Below are positions 1-8,895 of a stretch of 35,795 bases of DNA, piece after piece. Numbering within the stretch: the stretch's first letter is position 1; each line of letters starts with the position of its first letter. A program made the translations under genes and the position numbers. Source of the stretch: Endomicrobium sp. (GTDB taxonomy: Bacteria > Elusimicrobiota > Endomicrobiia > Endomicrobiales > Endomicrobiaceae); assembly GCA_031271205.1 (NCBI GenBank), contig JAISWG010000009.1, positions 1 to 35,795 on the forward strand. Reading direction: 5' to 3'. The notes under the pieces were generated by a model that ran no database searches, had not been told where the DNA came from, and saw nothing but the letters and a program-made list of their open reading frames with translations.

Positions 1-185
1 AAACAAAGTGTAGTAAGACTGTTAAAAATTAAAACTTCTAGTGTTATGAATTTGCAGCCAAAAAAACAATATCTCTGTTATTATGTTTTCACAGTATTTT
101 GCACAACGTTTTTTTGTTGATAGAGAAAAGAATGGCTATTTGATAAACTTATAAGAAATATAGGATTAATGTAAACAAAATTTGA

Positions 186-1259
186 TTAAGTGATAATTAT
201 TCCACCGCCAAGGACAATATTGTTTTTATAGAATACAGAGCTTTGTCCTGCTGTGATTGACATTTGAGGTTCTTCAAATTCTACTTTAGCTTTATCATTT
301 CCTATAGGTGTTATAACAGCTTTTGCAGTTGTGTGTTGTTGGCGTATTTTTACACTTGCTTTAATAGGTTTTTTTGGTGCAGGAATTGAATTCCATGTTA
401 CTTTTTTTGTTGTAAGCGATGAAGAGTATAAGTTTTCTTTAGTTCCGACAATCACAACATTTTGTTTAGTTAAAATATTTGTAACATATAATGGCTTTTT
501 TCTTCCGCCTGAAAGCCCCAGTCCTTTGCGTTTACCTATAGTATAGTTCCATATTCCAGTGTGCTTGCCTAAAATTTTTCCGGTTTTATCTATAATATCT
601 CCATGAGTTTCCGGAAATTGCAGTATGTTGTTGTAGTTGCCACAATAAAAATCTTGACTGTCTGGTTTCTCTGCTACTGGTAATTGTATTTTTTTAGCTA
701 TTTTTCTGATCTGTTCTTTTGTAAGCTCTCCAAGAGGAAAAATCGTTTCAGAAAGAATTTTCTGATTGAGTCTGTATAGAAAATAAGTTTGATCTTTGGC
801 AGTGTCTTTTGCCTTGCATAGCTGATACATATTTAGGGATTTGTTGAACGAAATTTTCGCATAATGTCCAGTAGCGAATTTATTAAATGTTATTCCGTTT
901 TTTCTTGCAGTTAATGGAAGGATGCCAAACTTAATATAAGTGTTGCACCATACGCAAGGATTTGGTGTGCGTCCTTCTTTATACTCATTTCTGAAGTTTT
1001 CAATAACAATTTTTTTGTATTCTTCTCTACAGTCCAGAATATGTACAGATATTTTAAGGAAATCTGCTATTTTACGAACATCCTCTATATCTTTTTCTTC
1101 AGGTCCCAGGCAGGCATTAATATTTTTATTTTTCGGAATAGGAATAAGGTCATTCCATACAGACATCATTGCACCAATTACTTCATACCCTTGCTCTTTT
1201 AATAAATATGCGGCTACAGCTGAGTCAACGCCGCCGCTTAACCCTATAAGTATTTTCAC
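186..1259 (-). CDS. mnmA: tRNA-specific 2-thiouridylase MnmA
   Basis: MnmA is a cytoplasmic enzyme that adenylates and thiolates U34 in the wobble position of Lys, Glu and Gln tRNAs. The 357-residue length is normal for the family. The N-terminal PP-loop GLSGGVDSA lies at residues 6-14. The catalytic cysteine pair is visible as C102 in NPCVWCN and C206 in DFYCGN. The tRNA-binding stretch KDQTYFLYRL (about 155-164) and ATGHYAKI (129-136) are also present. The gene lies 38 bases downstream of hydE on the same strand, so the two are probably co-transcribed. Nothing in it looks broken. Confidence 0.96.
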   Translation of the reverse strand: MKILIGLSGGVDSAVAAYLLKEQGYEVIGAMMSVWNDLIPIPKNKNINACLGPEEKDIEDVRKIADFLKISVHILDCREEYKKIVIENFRNEYKEGRTPNPCVWCNTYIKFGILPLTARKNGITFNKFATGHYAKISFNKSLNMYQLCKAKDTAKDQTYFLYRLNQKILSETIFPLGELTKEQIRKIAKKIQLPVAEKPDSQDFYCGNYNNILQFPETHGDIIDKTGKILGKHTGIWNYTIGKRKGLGLSGGRKKPLYVTNILTKQNVVIVGTKENLYSSSLTTKKVTWNSIPAPKKPIKASVKIRQQHTTAKAVITPIGNDKAKVEFEEPQMSITAGQSSVFYKNNIVLGGGIIIT

Positions 1260-1297
1260 TTTTTACACCTTTTTTTGTATTTTCTGTCAGGGAGAAG

Positions 1298-2335
1298 TCA
1301 GCTATTTGATTTATGATGACCTTCACTTTCAGCTATATTTCTATTTATAGACCTAATTTTGTTTTCTATGCAAAATCTACAATGTTTTGGCGAACTGGCT
1401 ATACAAATTTTTCCCGGATAAATTTCATAATGTTTTTTATATGCTGTTTCTGTAGCATTTGGCATAACTACGTTTGCCCCACATTGCAATGCTATCAACC
1501 GTCCATTAGGATTTAAAGTTTCCATCGCAGTTGTCGCGGGAATATTTATATCAGGCATAAGCAAACGTAATATTGCCATAACTTTGAGTGCCAATTCAAA
1601 GTAATTGCCTTCTATTTTTTCAATAGGGGTATCTGGATGATAAATAAAAGGGCCAATTCCTGCCATGTCAACAGGTATAGATTTAAGATAAATTATGTCT
1701 TTGGCTATGCTTTCTATTGTTTGCCCTGGAAGACCAACCATTATGCCTGAACCTACTTCATAACCTAACATTTTTATATACTCTAAACACCTCATCCTAT
1801 TTTTTAAACTCATTCCAGGGTTAAGTTTGTCATATAGAACTTTATCCGTTGTTTCTATTCGCAACAAATATCTGTCTGCTCCGGCTTCGCGATATGCTCT
1901 GTACTCTTCGAAGGTTTTTTCACCTATACTTAAAGTAACAGCAACATTAAACTTTTTTATTTCAAAAATTATTTTTGACATTCTATTAGTGGTATAGTAT
2001 GAATCCTCTCCCGATTGCAAAACAATTGTTTTGTAGTTATATTCTGCAGCTTTTTTTGCCAAATTTATTATTTCTTGAGGTTGTAAACGGTATCTTGTTA
2101 TTTTTGCATTGCCTCTTCTAAGACCACAATACAAACAGTTTTGTTTACAATAATTTGAAAACTCTATTAAAGCGCGTAAATGTATTTTATTGCCGACATG
2201 TTCTTTTCTTAATTTATCTGCTGCCTCAAAAATTTTAGTGTTTTCATCTATTTTTAAGAGATGCAATATTTCGCTTTTATCTAAATTATAAGTACTGATT
2301 GCCTTATTTAGTATAGAATAAATACATTTTGTCAT
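1298..2335 (-). CDS. hydE: [FeFe]-hydrogenase H-cluster maturase HydE
   Basis: HydE is a radical-SAM enzyme that helps build the H-cluster of [FeFe] hydrogenase together with HydF and HydG. The 345-residue protein has the radical-SAM cluster motif CKQNCLYC, with C63, C67 and C70 in CX3CX2C spacing. It also keeps the optional second-cluster cysteines near the C terminus, C311, C319 and C322 in CX7CX2C spacing, a feature of HydE that separates it from biotin synthase and HydG. Its presence implies hydrogen metabolism in this organism; the hydrogenase itself is not in the window. No strong ribosome binding site precedes the start codon. PylB is a related family, but the second cysteine triad favours HydE. 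Confidence 0.92.
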   Translation of the reverse strand: MTKCIYSILNKAISTYNLDKSEILHLLKIDENTKIFEAADKLRKEHVGNKIHLRALIEFSNYCKQNCLYCGLRRGNAKITRYRLQPQEIINLAKKAAEYNYKTIVLQSGEDSYYTTNRMSKIIFEIKKFNVAVTLSIGEKTFEEYRAYREAGADRYLLRIETTDKVLYDKLNPGMSLKNRMRCLEYIKMLGYEVGSGIMVGLPGQTIESIAKDIIYLKSIPVDMAGIGPFIYHPDTPIEKIEGNYFELALKVMAILRLLMPDINIPATTAMETLNPNGRLIALQCGANVVMPNATETAYKKHYEIYPGKICIASSPKHCRFCIENKIRSINRNIAESEGHHKSNS

Positions 2336-3237
2336 ATTGATAGTATTTTATCAAAAATATCACAACTAAATATGCATTTATAAGTTATAAACTTTACAAT
2401 TCTATTTATATTAAGTTGACGTTTTAATTTTTAAAATTTTTTCAAAATTTTAACAGTAGTAATAAATTAATACTATAAAAATTCAAAATAATGTAGCTTT
2501 TTTGATTCTGTTAATCAAATGATTACTAAGCTTCTATTTTTTAGATTTTATGAGTTGAAAAAAGGACTTACTGCAAATTCAAATATTTTAAGATTTATTC
2601 TAAAAGGAATGATGATTTTTAATATTTCTTTATCTTTACCATAACATTTTTCAACCGTTAAATGGTGTCGCAGAACTGAGTGGATATGGGGGCGTGTTTT
2701 GTTTGAAAAACTTTTCAACAGATTCTAATGGATGGAGCTGTTTTTTTATCTCTACATATAATAACGGTGTAGTTTTCAGTATTTTATTAACATTTGCGCT
2801 TCTTCAATAAATTAAGCTTTACTGGCAAAGTTAGTCTTTTATGTATGGGTTTAAAACAATTCTAATTAATTTTTATGGGAAAATAGCAAGCGGAAATTTA
2901 GACTATAGACAGATTGACATGAATTCAAATATTTAAAAATGTTAAAAATGTAGTGTAGTATCTAAAATAAATTTTATTTACAATAAAAACAATTGGAACT
3001 ATATATTAAAATGTCTTATACGTGTATAACGTAAATAATTATATTGACATAAAAATCTGTAACGTTGAACTTTCTAAAGTTTCTACAAAACTTGATATTT
3101 TGATTATGATTACAGTGGTTTTTGTGTAGATTATAGATTTAATTTAATAATAAAGTAATCTGTAAATTGACATAAAAAGTATCTTTTTATAAAATATATC
3201 TTTTGTAGTCCGTCTGTTCAAAACGTAAGAGGGCATT
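2336..3237. other. Gene-free stretch, possibly a decayed gene
   Basis: About 0.9 kb of AT-rich sequence separates the divergent hydE and hldD genes. No gene is recognisable. One stretch (about 2610-2810, plus strand) stays open for roughly 65 codons and encodes peptides such as NGVAELSGYGGVF, but it has no convincing start and I do not recognise it. A 13-base direct repeat AATTCAAATATTT occurs at 2576-2588 and 2922-2934, and ATTGACATAAAAA occurs at about 3043 and 3166, the second copy forming the hldD -35 box. The stretch may hold a gene too eroded to name. Confidence 0.4.
3167..3195 (+). promoter_or_regulatory. Sigma-70-type promoter of the LPS block
   Basis: A perfect -35 box TTGACA (3167-3172) is followed after 17 bases by TAAAAT (3190-3195), one mismatch from the consensus -10. 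It lies about 43 bases upstream of the hldD start codon and is the only clear promoter before the LPS gene block. Confidence 0.7.
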
Positions 3238-4200
3238 ATGATAATTTTAACTGGTGGCGCAGGATTTATTGGTAGTTGTTTTCTTTGGAAATTAAATCAG
3301 GAAGGAATAAAAGACGTTTTGGTTGTAGATCATTTGAACAGAGATGATAAATGGAAGAATTTAGTAGGTAAAAGTTATTACGATTATATACAAAAAAATG
3401 ATTTTTTCAATGCTGTAATTAGCAGACAAATTTCCAAGCCTCGGTTAATAATACATCTTGGGGCATGTAGTTCTACATCTTTAACCGATGCAAATTATTA
3501 CATAAAAAATAATTATGAATATTCTAAAGTTTTAGCTCTATGGGCTTTTGAGCTAGACATACCGTTTATTTATGCGTCATCTGCTGCTACTTATGGTAAT
3601 GGTGAGTTGGGTTATGATGACGATTTAGCAAAAATAAAAAACCTGTTACCTCTTAATATATACGGATACTCAAAACATATATTTGATTTATGGCTCTTAA
3701 ACAATAATTATATAAATAAGGCTACTGGGATAAAATTCTTTAATGTTTTTGGTCCTAATGAGTATCACAAGAGTAATATGAGAAGTTTAGTATGTAAAAA
3801 TTATGATGAAGTGTCTCAAGGTGGGCCGATAAAGTTGTTTAAGTCGCATAATGATAATTATCCTGACGGCGAACAACGCAGGGATTTTGTATATATAAAA
3901 GATGTTGTAGATGTAATGTATTTTTTATTTCAAAATACTTCAAAAACTGGCATATTTAATTTAGGTACAGGGAAATCAAGAACATGGGTTGATGTTTCAA
4001 AGTCAATGTTTGTAGCGGTTGATAAAAAAGAAAATATTAAGTATGTGGACATGCCGGATTATTTAAAAGCTAAATATCAATATTTTACAGAAGCAAAAAT
4101 GGATAATTTGAGAAAAGTTGGATACAACAAGCCTTTTATGAAGTTGGAAGATTCTGTTAAAGATTACTGTTTTTATCTAAAAAATAAATATTATTTGTAA
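3238..4200 (+). CDS. hldD: ADP-L-glycero-D-manno-heptose 6-epimerase
   Basis: HldD (RfaD) interconverts ADP-D- and ADP-L-glycero-manno-heptose, the last step in making the heptose donor for the LPS inner core. The 320-residue protein is an extended short-chain dehydrogenase. The NAD(P)-binding GGAGFIGS is at 6-13, the catalytic YGYSK at 142-146 (Y142, K146), and the family signature FFNVFGPNEYHK follows. A GAGGG ribosome binding site lies just upstream of the ATG. It is the first gene of the run that continues with the heptose kinase and Kdo genes. Confidence 0.95.
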   Translation: MIILTGGAGFIGSCFLWKLNQEGIKDVLVVDHLNRDDKWKNLVGKSYYDYIQKNDFFNAVISRQISKPRLIIHLGACSSTSLTDANYYIKNNYEYSKVLALWAFELDIPFIYASSAATYGNGELGYDDDLAKIKNLLPLNIYGYSKHIFDLWLLNNNYINKATGIKFFNVFGPNEYHKSNMRSLVCKNYDEVSQGGPIKLFKSHNDNYPDGEQRRDFVYIKDVVDVMYFLFQNTSKTGIFNLGTGKSRTWVDVSKSMFVAVDKKENIKYVDMPDYLKAKYQYFTEAKMDNLRKVGYNKPFMKLEDSVKDYCFYLKNKYYL

Positions 4201-4236
4201 GCAAACATTTACAGCTTTATTGATTCGGAATAAGAG

Positions 4237-5220
4237 ATGGAATTATTAAAATTAATTTCTTTATTTAAAAAACAAACGATTTTGGTTATTGGCGATACTA
4301 TGGTAGATAAGTTTATATGGGGAAAAGTTGTAAGAATTTCTCCTGAAGCTCCTGTTCCGATTGTTGAGGTTACAAAGGAAACAGATGTTCTCGGGGGTGC
4401 TGCAAATGTAGCAAGCAACATAACAGCATTAGATGGTAAAGTGTTTATAGTTAGTGCTATTGGTGAAGATATCACAGGGAAAATTTTAACAAAAATGCTT
4501 TCGGAAAAAAATATAAATTATAGTTATTTAGTTTATAGTTCCTGCCGCCCAACGATTATAAAAACAAGAATTATTGCTGCAAGTCAGCAAGTAGTTAGGG
4601 TAGATAAAGAAGTAAAGGGTATTTTTGAACGATCTATCGAACTGAAAATTATAAAAAACATAGAAGAGGCTATTCCGAAAACAAATGCAGTGATAATTTC
4701 TGATTATGGTAAAGGCGTTGTAAGTTCGGCTGTTCTTAAAAAAACAATTGTTCTTGCAAGAAGGTACAAAATTCCTGTTACAGTAGACCCTAAAATAGAT
4801 CACTTTAAAAAATATAAAAGAATTACAACAATGACTCCTAATGAAAAAGAGGCGATAGAAGGCATGGGGTTAAAAAATATAAAAACCGATGAAGATATAG
4901 CGATTTTAGGTAAGAAAATTTTGAAAACTTTATGTTTAAATTCAGTTGTTATTACACGTGGTGAAAAGGGAATGACTCTCATAGAGCACAATAATAAGAT
5001 TACGAATATTCCTGCAAGAGCAAAAGAGGTCTATGATGTTACGGGAGCTGGCGATACAGTTATTTCAGTTATGACATTGGCTTTAGCTGCTAAAGCAGAC
5101 TTGCTAAGTGCAGCCGAAATTGCAAATTTTGCTGCAGGAATAGTGGTCGGTAAACTTGGTACAGCGACTACAAATCATCAAGAGCTTGCAGATGTTGTTA
5201 AGGATTTTTATAATAAATGA
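4237..5220 (+). CDS. hldE: D-glycero-beta-D-manno-heptose-7-phosphate kinase (HldE kinase domain)
   Basis: This PfkB-family sugar kinase phosphorylates heptose-7-phosphate at C1 in ADP-heptose synthesis. The 327 residues cover only the kinase half of the bifunctional E. coli HldE. Visible motifs are GGAANVASN (53-61) in the sugar-binding lid region, and VTGAGDT (268-274), which carries catalytic D273. The C-terminal nucleotidyltransferase domain of HldE is absent, so the adenylyltransferase must be encoded elsewhere (the RfaE1/RfaE2 or HldA/HldC arrangement). Its stop codon overlaps the kdsB start as ATGA, implying translational coupling. Confidence 0.93.
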   Translation: MELLKLISLFKKQTILVIGDTMVDKFIWGKVVRISPEAPVPIVEVTKETDVLGGAANVASNITALDGKVFIVSAIGEDITGKILTKMLSEKNINYSYLVYSSCRPTIIKTRIIAASQQVVRVDKEVKGIFERSIELKIIKNIEEAIPKTNAVIISDYGKGVVSSAVLKKTIVLARRYKIPVTVDPKIDHFKKYKRITTMTPNEKEAIEGMGLKNIKTDEDIAILGKKILKTLCLNSVVITRGEKGMTLIEHNNKITNIPARAKEVYDVTGAGDTVISVMTLALAAKADLLSAAEIANFAAGIVVGKLGTATTNHQELADVVKDFYNK

Positions 5221-5945
5221 ATACAGCGGTAATTATTCCTTCAAGATACGGCTCAAGCAGATTCCCAGGAAAACCATTAGTTGTAATAAAAGGGAAACCT
5301 CTTATTGAGCATACTGTTGAGCAAGTAAAAAAATGTAAAAATGTTGATTATATTGCAGTTTCTACTGATGACAAAAGGATTTACGATTTTGTAAAAAAAA
5401 GCCTTAAGATTGATGTTTTTATGACTTCTAAAGCTTTCAAAAGTGGCACAGATAGAATTGCTTTCGTTGCATCAAAGTTTTTAAAAAAATTTGGAATTTT
5501 TATTAATGTTCAATGCGATGAGCCTTTAATAGACCCTACTCTTATAGACAAGATTATAAACTCGCTTAAAAAAGATAGTACTGTTGAGTATATAACTGCC
5601 GCTTTTCCGATAAAAGATATTGATTCAATAAATAATCCTAATGTTGTAAAAGTTGTTTTTGACAAGAATATGTACGCTTTGTATTTTTCAAGATTTGCAA
5701 TTCCATTTAATAGAGATGGATTAAAGATAAAATATTACAAACATATTGGGATATACGGATACAAAAGAAAGTTCTTGTTAGATTTTTCTAAGACCAAAAA
5801 TGCTTTCCTAGAAAGAATTGAAAGTCTTGAGCAATTAAGGGCTCTTGAAAACGGTAAAAAGGTTAAAATTGTTGTGTCCAAGAAAGATTCTGTAGGGGTG
5901 GATATTCCAAAAGATATTGCGAAAATTGAAAAATATTTACAGTAA
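5217..5945 (+). CDS. kdsB: CMP-Kdo synthetase (3-deoxy-manno-octulosonate cytidylyltransferase)
   Basis: KdsB activates Kdo with CTP to give CMP-Kdo, the donor for the Kdo transferase that builds on lipid IVA. The 242-residue length is typical. The N-terminal nucleotide-binding loop IPSRYGSSRFPGKPL begins at residue 7, and the metal/substrate motif VQCDEPLID is near residue 100. The gene overlaps hldE by four bases and is followed nine bases later by kdsA, so it sits in a tight operon. Confidence 0.95.
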   Translation: MNTAVIIPSRYGSSRFPGKPLVVIKGKPLIEHTVEQVKKCKNVDYIAVSTDDKRIYDFVKKSLKIDVFMTSKAFKSGTDRIAFVASKFLKKFGIFINVQCDEPLIDPTLIDKIINSLKKDSTVEYITAAFPIKDIDSINNPNVVKVVFDKNMYALYFSRFAIPFNRDGLKIKYYKHIGIYGYKRKFLLDFSKTKNAFLERIESLEQLRALENGKKVKIVVSKKDSVGVDIPKDIAKIEKYLQ

Positions 5946-5954
5946 GGAAAATGT

Positions 5955-6779
5955 ATGCATATAAAACAAGTAAAAATAGACGAAAATGTTACTTTAGCAA
6001 ATAGTAACCCATTTGCCATAATAGCAGGGCCTTGTGTTATTGAAAGTGAGAGGCATGCTTTAACTTTAGCGGCAAGTTTAAAAAAGATAACATCGGAATT
6101 AAAAATTTCTTTTATTTTTAAAACTTCTTACGATAAAGCTAATCGTTCTTCATTCAGTTCTTTTAGAGGACCTGGTGTGGAAGAAGGTTTAAAGATTTTA
6201 GGTAGGATAAGAGAACAGTTAAAAGTTCCTGTAATTACCGATGTTCATAATGAAAATCAAGCACATTTAGCTGCAGAGGTTGTTGATTTTTTACAGGTTC
6301 CCGCATTTTTATCCCGTCAGACAGATTTAATAAAAGCATGTGCTCTTACTGGAAAACCTATTAATATAAAAAAAGGACAATTTTTAGCCCCTGAAGATAT
6401 GGCTAATGTTATCAAAAAAGCTGAAAATTTTGGCAATAATAAGCTGACTTTAACGGAAAGGGGTACTTCTTTTGGTTATCACAATTTAGTAGTTGATTTT
6501 AGAGGTTTGGAAATAATGAAGAAAACTGGATACCCTATTATTTTTGATGCTACTCACAGTGTTCAGCTTCCTGGAGAACGTGGAATTTGCAGTGGAGGTA
6601 GTAGAGAATTTATTTTTCCTCTAGCAAAAGCAGCTGCAGCAATAGGTATTGCTGCGTTGTTTTTAGAAGTTCACGATAATCCAGACAAAGCTCTTTCTGA
6701 TGGAACAAATAGTTTGGAATTAAAAAATTTTAAGCAGTTTCTAAAACATATCAAAGCTATAGACAAAGTGGTAAAATGA
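5955..6779 (+). CDS. kdsA: Kdo-8-phosphate synthase
   Basis: KdsA condenses phosphoenolpyruvate with arabinose-5-phosphate to give Kdo-8-phosphate. The 274-residue protein carries the family motifs in order: GPCVIES (26-32), SYDKANRSS, TDVHNE, KKGQFLAP, ERGTSFGYHNLVVDFRG and FDATHSVQLPG. An AAGGAA element lies shortly before the ATG. The next enzyme in the pathway, KdsC, is only a pseudogene downstream, which leaves a step to be supplied from elsewhere. Confidence 0.96.
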   Translation: MHIKQVKIDENVTLANSNPFAIIAGPCVIESERHALTLAASLKKITSELKISFIFKTSYDKANRSSFSSFRGPGVEEGLKILGRIREQLKVPVITDVHNENQAHLAAEVVDFLQVPAFLSRQTDLIKACALTGKPINIKKGQFLAPEDMANVIKKAENFGNNKLTLTERGTSFGYHNLVVDFRGLEIMKKTGYPIIFDATHSVQLPGERGICSGGSREFIFPLAKAAAAIGIAALFLEVHDNPDKALSDGTNSLELKNFKQFLKHIKAIDKVVK

Positions 6780-6931
6780 AATATAAAAGCTCAGTTGAAG
6801 TTAAAAAAAAGAAAAATATTTTATAGAAAATTTTCTTGTGAGTGGTATTAAAACTCTGAAATTACCCTATGTGTTTTCTTACGGCGGAAACTTTCAAGTA
6901 AGGTTGTGATAGAATAAACAGACAATAAATA

Positions 6932-7460
6932 ATGAAATTTTGGGAAAAAGCTAAGAATATCAAACTTCTTGTCTGCGATGTGGATGGTATTTTAATGTTT
7001 GATGGGGTAATTATTTAGTGATGATGGATATGAGGGTGTTAAATATGAAATATTTAATTGAGTATGACAATGTATTATTTGTCAAAATGTCTTTAGAATT
7101 AAAACTGTGTTGAAATTCGTACAGCTAAAATAAAGATAACTATCTGATTAAAATTGTATGGGCAAAAAAGAAAGTCCTTTTGAAAATAACAGAAAAGGAA
7201 AATTAGATTTATTGTAATGGTATATATTATGGTGAACGATATTGTTGATATTAGTGTCTTAAAATCTCATAAGTTTTTTTGTGTTGTATAGTGTTTTCTT
7301 TTTTTGATACTTTGTGCTGATGTGAAAATGGACTATGAGTTTTGTTTCAGGTCTTATAACGGTAGTGATTGAGTGGTTAGGTAAAATGATAAGTATTATT
7401 AATGAGGGCTTTAGAGTGAGTGATAAAAAAGTTTGGAAAGGTACAAATGCTAGATTTTAA
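6932..7460 (+). pseudogene. kdsC: KdsC (Kdo-8-phosphate phosphatase) pseudogene
   Basis: KdsC is the HAD-family phosphatase that releases Kdo from Kdo-8-phosphate. Joining frames recovers the family from end to end. From the ATG at 6932 reads KNIKLLVCDVDGILMFDG, the HAD motif I with the expected DxD. Later pieces are VEIRTAK (about 7110), YIMVNDIVDISVLKSHKF (about 7222-7280), which matches the motif-IV region normally near YIGDDxxDxPVL, and VVREMISIINEGF (about 7374-7415), with a final stop at 7458. At least three frameshifts and several stops interrupt it. Its last codons overlap the preferred lpxL start, which shows the ancestral operon structure. About 150 bases between kdsA and this remnant hold nothing I recognise. 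Confidence 0.87.
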
Positions 7461-8382
7461 AAAAGTTCGTAGAAAAATATATTATTACTGTGCATATGTT
7501 TTTTCAAAATTAGTTTTAATTTTACCCTATAAATTTTCAGTTGGTTTTCTTAGTTCTTTATTTGGTAGGATAGCTTATTATGTTGCTATAGATGGAGCAA
7601 GAAGCGCTAAAAAGAATTTAAAGAAATGTTTTCATGAAAAACCCAATGAAGATATAAAAAAAATGGTAAAAAAAATGTTTTCGCTGGAAGCGAAGGTTTT
7701 TTTTGAACTTGCAAACTTTCCTCGCATGAATTCTAAATTTATGAGAAATATAGCTTTTGTTGAAAAACTTGACCATATACAAGAAAGTTTGAAAAATGGC
7801 AAAGGGGTACTTTTTGCAAGTGCTCATACTGGTAATTGGGAAATAACCGCTGCTATAATGGCGGAAATGGGTATTCCTGTAAATGTTGTGGCAAAAAAAA
7901 TTTATATTGATGGTCTTAACGACATGCTTGTCGAATATAGGAAGAGCAAGAATATAAAAGTTATATTAAGAGAAACTCCAGGTTCTGGAGTTAAGCTTTT
8001 AAGAGCTTTAAAAAGAGGTGAAACTATAGCGATGCTTATAGATCAAGATGTAGATGTTGCAGGAGTTTTTGTTAATTTTTTTGGTCAAAAAGCATGGACA
8101 CCTTCGGGACTTGCTGCTTTAGCTTTAAAAACTGAAGCAGATGTTTATGTAGCGTTTGATCAAAGAATAGATGAATATAAACACAAAACTGTTGTTAATG
8201 GTCCGATAAACTTTATAAAAACAGATGATTTTAAAAAAGATGTTAAAAAACTTACGCAAGATATCACGTCTATTCTAGAGGAGCATATAAAGATGTATCC
8301 TGAACAGTGGGTTTGGTTTCATGACAGATGGAAAACGAAGCCCGAACAAGTTTTAAAGAAGGATAGATATGAATTTTTATAA
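7447..8382 (+). CDS. lpxL: Lipid A acyltransferase, LpxL/HtrB family
   Basis: This inner-membrane enzyme adds a secondary acyl chain to Kdo-lipid A or its precursor. Starting at the ATG at 7447 gives 311 residues, close to the family norm. The catalytic HX4E motif reads HTGNWE (H127 to E132), and the C-terminal EQWVWFHDRWKTKPE is characteristic. A hydrophobic segment near residues 14-42 probably anchors it. A longer reading from a GTG at 7420 is possible, but GGAAAGG five bases upstream favours 7447. Which acyl position it serves cannot be told from sequence. Confidence 0.9.
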   Translation: MLDFKKVRRKIYYYCAYVFSKLVLILPYKFSVGFLSSLFGRIAYYVAIDGARSAKKNLKKCFHEKPNEDIKKMVKKMFSLEAKVFFELANFPRMNSKFMRNIAFVEKLDHIQESLKNGKGVLFASAHTGNWEITAAIMAEMGIPVNVVAKKIYIDGLNDMLVEYRKSKNIKVILRETPGSGVKLLRALKRGETIAMLIDQDVDVAGVFVNFFGQKAWTPSGLAALALKTEADVYVAFDQRIDEYKHKTVVNGPINFIKTDDFKKDVKKLTQDITSILEEHIKMYPEQWVWFHDRWKTKPEQVLKKDRYEFL

Positions 8383-8895
8383 AAAAGATTTATTTTGTGC
8401 ATTTTTTTTGTGTTTTTCTATTTTTTTTTTAGAGGATGCAAGTCGAAAAAAATTGTTATTGAAGAAATGTCATCAATGTCTAAGTGTGCTGTAGAGAAAT
8501 TTACTATAACTAAAATCGAAAATGGGAAACTAAAAATGATAATAGAAGCAGATTCGGCTATTATAGATGAAAAGGAGAACGTTGCTCATTTAAAGCTTTC
8601 TGTAGTAAAGTTTTATGATAAGGGTAGTTATGTTTCTACGCTTATTACAGAAAGTGCTGATATAAATTTAGAAACGTACGATGTTAAAGGAATAGGTAAA
8701 TGTATTATTGACACAGCAAATAATGAGCAATTGCAAACTACGGATTTAATGTATAATACAAAAAAGAATTTAATTTATAGCGATAACAATGTTAGAATTA
8801 AAAAATCTGGGTATATGATATACGGAACGAGGTTTGATGCGGACATTAAATTTGAAACGGTTACTATTAAGAATCAGCGAACAGTTTTTAATTGA
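8369..8895 (+). CDS. lptC: LptC-like LPS export protein, interrupted at a T10 run
   Basis: LptC is the bitopic inner-membrane component of the LPS transporter that passes LPS from LptB2FG to LptA. The body of the protein (about 8431-8895) reads as an LptC/OstA-like beta domain with repeats such as KMIIEADSAIID and YNTKKNLIYSDNNV. In that frame, however, there is no proper start, only TTG/GTG codons and no charged N terminus. The good start, ATG at 8369 after AAGGAT and overlapping the lpxL end, encodes MNFYKKDLFCAFFLCF, a typical signal/anchor, in another frame. The two frames meet at ten T residues (8421-8430). One extra T joins them into a protein of about 175 residues with a Cys after the hydrophobic stretch. 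It may be functional through slippage, a recent pseudogene, or a sequencing undercall. Confidence 0.72.

Noticed and set aside
940-1350. 136-codon open stretch on the plus strand opposite mnmA
   Set aside because: It is the complement of well-supported mnmA and hydE coding sequence, has no ribosome binding site and no family features.
2576-2934. 13-base direct repeat as an attachment site or transposon end
   Set aside because: The repeat is AT-only apart from one C, no transposase or integrase lies between the copies, and such repeats are expected in this composition.
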